Shown in pieces: positions 22,985-27,581 of a stretch of 27,581 nt of DNA (position 1 is the first letter of the stretch; each line of letters opens with the position of its first letter). The stretch is from an uncultured Sphingomonadales bacterium (GTDB lineage: Bacteria; Pseudomonadota; Alphaproteobacteria; Sphingomonadales; Sphingomonadaceae). Both the position numbers and the translations under genes were made by a program. The notes under the pieces were generated by a model. That model had not been told where the DNA came from, did no database searches, and saw only the letters and a program-made list of their open reading frames with translations. The stretch is taken from contig CALCBC010000038.1 in NCBI GenBank assembly GCA_937898525.1, positions 1 through 27,581 on the forward strand. The letters are read 5' to 3'.

Positions 22985-24025
22985 ATGCCCCTGACCGACC
23001 CAGCATCGGCACCACTGTGGGCGAACGCTGCAATCTTCGTCGCTGCCGGCCTCGTGGTGTGGTTCGCCGGCGTGCGCCTCACGCGGCAGCTTGACGTGAT
23101 CGCCGACCGGCAACGGCTGAGCGGGGTATTCGTGGGCATGCTCCTGCTCGGCGGGATCACCTCGTTGCCGGAAGTGGCCAACGTCGTCACCGCATCGCTC
23201 GGCGGAAACCCGGCGCTCGCGGTGAACAACCTGCTCGGCAGCGCTGCGATCAATGTATTGCTCCTTGCCGTCGCCGACGCCTGGATCGGTCGCGAAGCCG
23301 TGACCGGCACGGTCGTGCGGCCCTCGACGCTGATGATGGCGACCTTGTGCATGCTGGTGCTTGTCGCGGTCGCGGTCGCGGTGACCGTCGGCGACGTCGA
23401 GATCATGGGACTCGGGGTAGCGAGCCTCGCCATCTGTGCGCTCAGCATCGGGGCCTTCCGGATCGCCACCGGGTATGACCGGCGCTCGCCATGGAAGCTC
23501 GAAGCGAGTGAAGACGGAGCGGAAGGCGGGGCCGAGGACCCCGGTCACGACCCACGCACGCTGTCGCGCCTGTGGCTGCTCGTCGCGTTCAACGGGGCCC
23601 TCATCTTCGCCGCCGGTTATACGCTGTCACAGACGGGCGATGCGATAGCCGAGCAGACGGGGATGACCAGCGCGCTGGTCGGCTTCGCGCTGATCGGGCT
23701 GGCGACCTCGACTCCCGAGTTGGCGACGATCGTCACCGCGCTACGCCTCAGGCGACCGGAGATGGCTTTCGGCCAGGTGCTCGGGACCAATTTCGTCAAC
23801 CTGGCGCTGCTGCCGCTTGGCGATGCACTTTTCGAAGGCGGCCCGATCGTCGACGAACTGGGGGCGTTCGAGGTCGTCTCGGCCTTGCTGGGCGCCTCGC
23901 TCATCGGCGTGTTCCTGGTCGGTCTGCTCGAGCATCGCGACCGAACGGTGTTCAAGATGGGCTATGACTCGGCCGTGGTGATCGTGCTGTTCGCGCTTGG
24001 CCTGGCCCTGCTGGCAACGCTGTGA
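22985..24025 (+). CDS. CaCA-type cation antiporter (Na+/Ca2+ exchanger family)
   Basis: The 346-residue protein has two homologous halves of about five spans each, joined by an acidic cytoplasmic loop (about 163-195, EASEDGAEGGAED). The alpha repeats that line the ion path are clear: GGITSLPEVANVVTAS (56-71) and GLATSTPELATIVTAL (second half), each with the G-x-T/S-S-x-P-E core, followed by NLLGSAAIN and QVLGTNFVN. Relatives exchange Ca2+ or K+ for Na+ or H+. No convincing ribosome binding site precedes the ATG. The 87 bases between it and the UPF0314 gene show nothing else. Confidence 0.88.
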   Translation: MPLTDPASAPLWANAAIFVAAGLVVWFAGVRLTRQLDVIADRQRLSGVFVGMLLLGGITSLPEVANVVTASLGGNPALAVNNLLGSAAINVLLLAVADAWIGREAVTGTVVRPSTLMMATLCMLVLVAVAVAVTVGDVEIMGLGVASLAICALSIGAFRIATGYDRRSPWKLEASEDGAEGGAEDPGHDPRTLSRLWLLVAFNGALIFAAGYTLSQTGDAIAEQTGMTSALVGFALIGLATSTPELATIVTALRLRRPEMAFGQVLGTNFVNLALLPLGDALFEGGPIVDELGAFEVVSALLGASLIGVFLVGLLEHRDRTVFKMGYDSAVVIVLFALGLALLATL

Positions 24026-24057
24026 ACCCGGCCCCGGCCCGAGCGGGCAGGCCGGGT
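24026..24057 (+). terminator. Possible terminator hairpin after the antiporter gene
   Basis: ACCCGGCC (24026-24033) pairs perfectly with GGCCGGGT (24050-24057) immediately after the stop codon. There is no T-run. The remaining 110 bases before the next, convergent gene are GC-rich and show nothing recognisable. Confidence 0.4.
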
Positions 24058-24168
24058 CGCGGCAGCGCGGCCCGCGCAGTGACGGTATGCGCCGAGATCG
24101 GCGGGTAGTCGCGAACGCGGTAGCGGGCACGCGGACGGGCCTGGCGCCGTTGCCGACCGTCGGGCCGG

Positions 24169-24555
24169 TCAGCCGGTGGGCCGGAGCGTCTTCTCGCGCT
24201 GCGGGTAGACGTCGTAGGTCTTGCCGTTGACCGTGATCGTCTCGCCCTTGAAGGCGAGCGTGCCCGCGTCGCGCGCGCGGTGGCCGGTGATGACCGCCCG
24301 GTCGCCGGCCTTGGCCGCCCCGGGGCCGAAGCCCGAGCCCTGCGCCACGATCGGCGGCGAGAGGTCGACTTCCCAGGTGCCCTGGTCGTTGCGCAGCTGC
24401 AGGTGCATGTGCGGATTGCCGAAGCTGATCGACTCGATCGTCCCGCTGAGCCGGCTTTCCTCGTCCTCGGTCCAGGCCCAGCCGTGATGCGCCGCGGCCG
24501 CGGCCGGGAGGCCGAGAGCCACGGACACCGCAAGAATCTTTCCGGTGATTGCCAT
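24169..24555 (-). CDS. DUF6152 family exported protein
   Basis: The 128-residue protein has a signal peptide ending at PAAAAAHHG. The mature N-terminus HHGWAWTEDEESRLSGTIESISFGNPHMHLQL is typical of DUF6152, as is the end NGKTYDVYPQR. Function is unknown; the two adjacent His at the mature N-terminus and the NPHMH segment suggest metal binding in the periplasm, which is inference. AGGAGAGAAG precedes ATG. It follows the DUF488 gene after 49 bases on the same strand. Confidence 0.85.
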   Translation of the reverse strand: MAITGKILAVSVALGLPAAAAAHHGWAWTEDEESRLSGTIESISFGNPHMHLQLRNDQGTWEVDLSPPIVAQGSGFGPGAAKAGDRAVITGHRARDAGTLAFKGETITVNGKTYDVYPQREKTLRPTG

Positions 24556-24604
24556 CGCTTCTCTCCTGTCGCGACGCCGGGAAACACGCGGCGCCGAGAG
24601 TATA

Positions 24605-25168
24605 TCACGCCGCGCGCGGCCTGTCTTGCGCAGGCGGCGGGTAGGTCACCGAGCCGCCCGCGACGACCGCGCCCGGCGTGAGACTCGCGGGTTCGGCGCG
24701 GCCCGGCGCCATCAGGTGGAACACCTCGCGCCCGCGCGCGAGCAGGTAGTCGGCGACGATCCGGCGGTGGCAGCGCCACCAGACCGCTTCCGCGCACATG
24801 ATCGCGCACCGCCGATCGGCCGCGAGCGCGAGCAGCTCCCGCAGTCCCTCGGCGAACGCCTCCGTCAGCGCATAGTCGGCGTAGTTGTGGAAGCTGCGGT
24901 TGCGCCACAGCCCGTTGACCTCCGGATCGACGCCGGGCGTGTGCCCGCGCAGCCCGCCGAGCGCGGCGAGATAGCGGTAGTCGACCTGGTACCCGGCCAG
25001 CGCGCCCGGGAAGGTGTCGCGGTTGTACTGCGGGTTGGCGCGCGAGCGCGGCACCGTGCGGATGTCGGCCACCAGCCTCACCTCGCCGACCCGCAGCAGG
25101 TCGACGAACGCGGGGATCGTCAGGGTCGAGTGGCCGATGGTGTAGATCGGCGGGGAACGGCCGGCCAT
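24605..25168 (-). CDS. DUF488 family protein
   Basis: The 187-residue cytoplasmic protein has the family order: YTIGHSTL near the start, LVADIRTVPRSRANPQYN, YRYLAALGGLRG, SFHNYADYA, and MCAEAVWWRCHRRIVADYL with conserved Cys, Trp and His. No biochemical role is established for DUF488. Much longer open frame upstream on this strand is not coding, since it runs through the neighbouring divergent gene. The ATG at 25168 gives the family start but has no clear Shine-Dalgarno sequence, and a stress-type promoter-like pair lies right before it. Confidence 0.88.
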   Translation of the reverse strand: MAGRSPPIYTIGHSTLTIPAFVDLLRVGEVRLVADIRTVPRSRANPQYNRDTFPGALAGYQVDYRYLAALGGLRGHTPGVDPEVNGLWRNRSFHNYADYALTEAFAEGLRELLALAADRRCAIMCAEAVWWRCHRRIVADYLLARGREVFHLMAPGRAEPASLTPGAVVAGGSVTYPPPAQDRPRAA

Positions 25169-25176
25169 GCCAGGGA

Positions 25177-25202
25177 TACGCAGCAGCGGCAGGGGTCGTT
25201 CC
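25177..25202 (-). promoter_or_regulatory. Possible EcfG-type promoter before the DUF488 gene
   Basis: On the minus strand GGAAC (25202-25198) and CGTA (25180-25177) are 17 bases apart, one base off the general-stress sigma EcfG pattern GGAAC-N16/17-CGTT. The start would fall at or next to the ATG at 25168, giving a leaderless message, which fits the missing ribosome binding site. Confidence 0.25.
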
Positions 25203-25232
25203 GCTTCGGAAGTGGAAACGGCGGCCGCGCGC

Positions 25233-25257
25233 GGAACGGGCCGTGCGGACGCGGGTT
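25233..25257 (+). promoter_or_regulatory. Possible EcfG-type promoter before the PRC-barrel lipoprotein gene
   Basis: GGAAC (25233-25237), a 16-base spacer and GGTT (25254-25257) differ by one base from the alphaproteobacterial general-stress pattern. The ribosome binding site GGAGGA follows about 20 bases later. Confidence 0.35.
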
Positions 25258-25290
25258 GAGGGGGTGTTCCATCCACGGAGGACCCGTCCC

Positions 25291-25731
25291 ATGCGCCTTG
25301 CCCCGCTAGCCACGCTGCCGCTGTTCGCCCTGGCCCTCGCGGCCTGCGAATCCGAAGCCGAGCGCCAGGCCGACCGCACCGAAGACCTGATCGAGCGCCA
25401 GGCCGATGCCAGCGCCGCGGCGGCGGGCGACACGATCGTCGCGCTCGGCCTGACCGAACGTCAGTTGCTCGATGCCGACCTCGTCGCCGCCGACGGCACC
25501 GATCTCGGCGACGTCGAGCAGGTCCGCCGCGGGCTCGACGGCAAGATCGAGGGGCTGGTGGTCGAGATCGACGACAGCGATCCCGACCGCTTCGTGATCG
25601 TTCCGCTCGACGGGCTGACCACGCGCCCCGACGGCGACGAGACCGACGTGCAGACCACGCTGACCCGCGAGCAGCTCGCCGCGCTGCCCGACGCGGCGGT
25701 GGACCCGGTGGCGCCGTCTCCGACGTCCTAG
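25291..25731 (+). CDS. PRC-barrel domain lipoprotein
   Basis: The 146-residue protein has a lipoprotein signal (MRLAPLATLPLFALALAAC, Cys19), then a charged helix (ESEAERQADRTEDLIERQAD). A PRC-barrel-like domain follows: LLDADLVAADGTDLGDVEQVRRGLDGKIEGLVVEID and FVIVPLDGLT. PRC-barrels are small beta modules in RNA-processing, photosynthetic and envelope proteins; in sphingomonads such genes are often stress-induced. GGAGGA lies 9 bases before this ATG; a GTG/ATG 16 codons upstream is less supported. The role is unknown. Confidence 0.8.
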   Translation: MRLAPLATLPLFALALAACESEAERQADRTEDLIERQADASAAAAGDTIVALGLTERQLLDADLVAADGTDLGDVEQVRRGLDGKIEGLVVEIDDSDPDRFVIVPLDGLTTRPDGDETDVQTTLTREQLAALPDAAVDPVAPSPTS

Positions 25732-25757
25732 GACGCCGCTCCGAGGCGCCTGCTCCA

Positions 25758-25771
25758 GCACCGATCGGTGC
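25758..25771. promoter_or_regulatory. 14-base perfect palindrome in a 266-base intergenic region
   Basis: GCACCGATCGGTGC is its own reverse complement. It lies 27 bases after the PRC-barrel stop codon, so it may be part of a 3' structure or a protein-binding site. The rest of 25732-25997, ahead of the OmpA-family gene, contains GTTCA and TGAAC 19 bases apart (about 25828-25856) but no clear promoter. Confidence 0.35.
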
Positions 25772-25997
25772 GGTTCGCCGCGCGATCCGCCCGGCCTGCC
25801 GGTAAACCCGCTGCGGCCGCGGGAACCGTTCATTTGCCCGCAAGCTTGGCCTGAACAGTCCCGCGCCCGGGGCGTGAAACGCGGCAGGCAAGGCAGTGAC
25901 GATCGACGCAACGGGGGACTTCCAGGCCGCGCGCCCGGCGCAGCGGCCGACGGCGCGCCGCGCCGGCTGCGGACGGAATCCTGAAGGAGAAGCGTAG

Positions 25998-26891
25998 ATG
26001 AGAAGTCTTCCCAACCGAGCCCTGGCGCCCGTTGCGCTGGCCCTGCTGGCCGTACCCGCGTGGAGCGGCCTTTCGGCTCAGGGCGCCACCGACCCGATCA
26101 CCGTCACCGGCGAGGTGCCGGCCGACCTGACCGGGCTCACCGAGGGCCCCGAGATCGAAGGCACCATCTCGGCCCGCGGGCGCGACGGCATCCAGGTCAC
26201 CGCGGCCGACGGCACCGTGACCACGGTGATGATCTCGCAGGCGACCGACATCCGCTCGAGCGGCGGGTTCCTCGGCCTCCAGCGCACTTCGCTCGGCGCG
26301 GATGCGCTGCTCAACGGCCTGCCGGTAACCGTGCAGACCGTGGAGTGGGAAGGCGGCCTCGTCGCCAGCCGGGTCCGCTTCAAGAACAGCAACCTGCAGA
26401 CCGCGTCGATGATCCACACCGGCACCGCCCAGCGGTTCGGCGAGAACGAGGCCGCGATCGCCGAGAACGCCGCCGCCACCGAGGCGCTGCGCGGGCGCTT
26501 CGGCGACATCGACCAGTACAACATCAAGCGCACGACCAACGTCTACTTCGACACCGACAAGTGGAACCTGACCCCGGCCGCCGAGGCCGAGCTCTGCGCC
26601 ACCGCGGCCGAGGCCCAGGCGACCGACAACGCACTGCTGCTGGTGGTCGGCTACACCGATGCCGATGGCGACGAGGACTACAACCAGGTACTCAGCGAGC
26701 GCCGCGCGGGCCGGGTCGTCAACCACCTGCAGCAGAAGTGCGGCTGGGCGCCGTGGCGGATGCTGACCCCGACCGGCATGTCCGAGGCCGACCCGGTGGC
26801 GGACAATTCGACGCCGCAGGGCAAGGCGCAGAACCGCCGCGTGGCGGTCAACATCCTCGTCAGCAAGGCGGTCGACGGACTCGGCGGCTGA
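25998..26891 (+). CDS. OmpA family protein with a DUF5666-like N-terminal domain
   Basis: The 297-residue protein has a signal peptide (cleavage near LSAQG, residue 29). Residues 50-130 form a beta-rich segment (IEGTISARGRDGIQVTAADG) like DUF5666. The C-terminal OmpA peptidoglycan-binding domain runs from about 180: TTNVYFDTDKWNLTPAAEAEL, VVGYTDADGDEDYNQVLSERRA and NSTPQGKAQNRRVAVNI, with the conserved Asp and Arg that hold diaminopimelate. It lacks an outer-membrane barrel, so it is probably periplasmic. AAGGAG lies 8 bases before ATG. It is convergent with arr, 31 bases downstream. Confidence 0.9.
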   Translation: MRSLPNRALAPVALALLAVPAWSGLSAQGATDPITVTGEVPADLTGLTEGPEIEGTISARGRDGIQVTAADGTVTTVMISQATDIRSSGGFLGLQRTSLGADALLNGLPVTVQTVEWEGGLVASRVRFKNSNLQTASMIHTGTAQRFGENEAAIAENAAATEALRGRFGDIDQYNIKRTTNVYFDTDKWNLTPAAEAELCATAAEAQATDNALLLVVGYTDADGDEDYNQVLSERRAGRVVNHLQQKCGWAPWRMLTPTGMSEADPVADNSTPQGKAQNRRVAVNILVSKAVDGLGG

Positions 26892-26922
26892 CACACGGAC
26901 GGGAAGGGGCGGCGGGCCCGGA

Positions 26923-27333
26923 TCAGTCGATGATCTCGGGCCCGCCCTCGGCTTCCATCCGCGCGAGCGCCGCCTTCATCGCGGCCAGGCGCTCGGGCGG
27001 GTGCGGCTCCCAGCTCTCGACCTCGCCGACGATCCGCAGCGGGTCGCGCGAACGGTAGGACTGCGTCGGGTTGCCGGGAAAGCGCTTGTCGGTGAGGTTG
27101 GGATCGTCCTCGAACGGGCCCGTCGGCTCGACCACGTAGATCCGCTCGCGGCCGTCGCCTTTCGCCAGCTCGCAGCCCCAGATCGCCGCGTCGAGCGTGC
27201 CCGAGAAATAGATCCACGACAGCTTGCGGTCGGCGTAGTTGGAGGTCCGTCCGGGCACCAGCAGGTCGCCGACGGAAAGATCGGCGCGGGTGCCGTGGTA
27301 GAACGGGCCGGTGGCGTCTTTCGCGTACGTCAT
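26923..27333 (-). CDS. arr: NAD+--rifampin ADP-ribosyltransferase
   Basis: Arr inactivates rifamycins by transferring ADP-ribose from NAD+ to the drug. The 136-residue protein resembles both mobile Arr-2 and mycobacterial Arr: GPFYHGTRADLSVGDLL with His13, IYFSGTLDAAIWG with Tyr42, and VVEPTGPFEDDPNLTDKRFPGNPT with the catalytic Asp at 75 or 76. ATG 27333 fits the family N-terminus; a GTG at 27357 would add 8 residues and overlap the stop of the upstream VOC gene by GTGA. It is chromosomal in appearance, with no integron or transposon nearby. Activity on rifampin is inferred from family. Confidence 0.9.
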   Translation of the reverse strand: MTYAKDATGPFYHGTRADLSVGDLLVPGRTSNYADRKLSWIYFSGTLDAAIWGCELAKGDGRERIYVVEPTGPFEDDPNLTDKRFPGNPTQSYRSRDPLRIVGEVESWEPHPPERLAAMKAALARMEAEGGPEIID

Positions 27334-27353
27334 CGCGCCGCCCTGGCCCAGGG

Positions 27354-27581
27354 TCACCGGGCCATGAAGCAGACGGCCTCGACCTTGTTGCCGTCGGGGT
27401 CGCGGACGAAGGCGGCGTAGTAGTTGCCGTCGTACTCGGGCCGCAGGCCGGGAGGGCCGTCGTCGGTTCCGCCGCTGGCAAGCGCGACGCGATGGAATTC
27501 GTCGACCTGCGCCCGGCTCTCGGCGATGAAGCCGACGTGGGCGCCGTTGCCGACGCTGGCGGGCTTGCCGTCGACCGGCTG
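27354..27581 (-). CDS. VOC family protein (glyoxalase/dioxygenase fold), C-terminal part
   Basis: The last 75 residues of a gene that continues beyond the window edge. It has the half-module AHVGFIAESRAQVDEFHRVAL followed by YDGNYYAAFVRDPDGNKVEAVC, where the RDPDGN-x-(I/V)-E turn is typical of VOC metalloenzymes and its Glu is usually a metal ligand. Substrate cannot be told. Its stop codon overlaps a possible GTG start of arr, so the two are probably co-transcribed. Confidence 0.8.
   Translation of the reverse strand, partial: QPVDGKPASVGNGAHVGFIAESRAQVDEFHRVALASGGTDDGPPGLRPEYDGNYYAAFVRDPDGNKVEAVCFMAR

Noticed and set aside
25820..25860. GGAACC before the OmpA-family gene as an EcfG promoter
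   Set aside because: No CGTT-like box occurs 16-17 bases downstream.
25169..26014. Upstream extension of the DUF488 frame
   Set aside because: Arg/Pro/Ala-rich and antisense to the PRC-barrel lipoprotein. The family start is at 25168.
26923..27333. arr as part of a mobile resistance cassette
   Set aside because: No integron attachment site, transposase or change in base composition. It lies in a tight pair with a VOC gene.

Overview
The window is GC-rich, densely coded DNA from an alphaproteobacterium. It is probably a yellow or orange pigmented member of the Sphingomonadales (Erythrobacteraceae or Sphingomonadaceae type). Three things suggest this: a crtY-crtI-crtB carotenoid operon without photosynthesis genes, several palindromic intergenic elements of the kind scattered through sphingomonad genomes, and the mix of families (TauD/TfdA dioxygenase, UPF0314, DUF6152, DUF808, PRC-barrel lipoprotein, Arr). 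The placement is inference from gene content, not from a marker gene. There is no phage, transposase, integrase, CRISPR array or rRNA. No stretch longer than about 270 bases lacks a gene.

Layout. 1-2.5 kb (minus): isobutyryl-CoA-type acyl-CoA dehydrogenase, a RidA-family protein, an I78 peptidase-inhibitor lipoprotein and a second small lipoprotein. 2.6-4.1 kb (plus): a MaoC-type hydratase and a TfdA-like 2-oxoglutarate dioxygenase with an operator-like palindrome between them. 4.1-5.6 kb: tandem and inverted repeats, a DUF808 membrane protein, and an unlisted 27-residue hydrophobic peptide gene with its own Shine-Dalgarno sequence and terminator. 5.6-9.0 kb (minus): a four-gene sugar-phosphate operon (class II ketose-bisphosphate aldolase, CbbY-like phosphatase, DhaL, DhaK) ending in a clear terminator and preceded by a LacI-type operator-like site. 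9.1-12 kb: tRNA-Gly(CCC), a membrane protein starting 2 bases after the tRNA, an isolated 6-phosphogluconolactonase, a Nudix hydrolase and DNA polymerase IV. 12.1-15 kb: two convergent MFS transporters (Bcr/CflA and MHS types). 15.2-21.6 kb (minus): crtY, crtI, a LOG-family gene, crtB and a biotin-dependent acyl-CoA carboxylase alpha subunit, joined by 4-base start/stop overlaps or a 22-base gap. 21.7-24 kb (plus): a Skp/OmpH-like periplasmic protein, UPF0314 and a CaCA-type antiporter. 24.2-27.6 kb: DUF6152, DUF488, a PRC-barrel lipoprotein, an OmpA-family protein, rifampin ADP-ribosyltransferase (Arr) and the 3' end of a VOC-family gene.

How the parts work together. The crt genes make a cyclised carotenoid from geranylgeranyl diphosphate (CrtB, then CrtI, then CrtY). 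The same transcript probably carries a nucleotide-processing LOG enzyme and an acyl-CoA carboxylase subunit. A palindromic element sits inside the crtY/crtI junction: it encodes the last 44 residues of CrtY and supplies the ribosome binding site of crtI. The DhaK/DhaL/CbbY/aldolase operon has the parts for phosphorylation, aldol cleavage or condensation, and dephosphorylation of a short ketose. Its substrate cannot be read from the sequence, and it is the best candidate here for an undescribed pathway.
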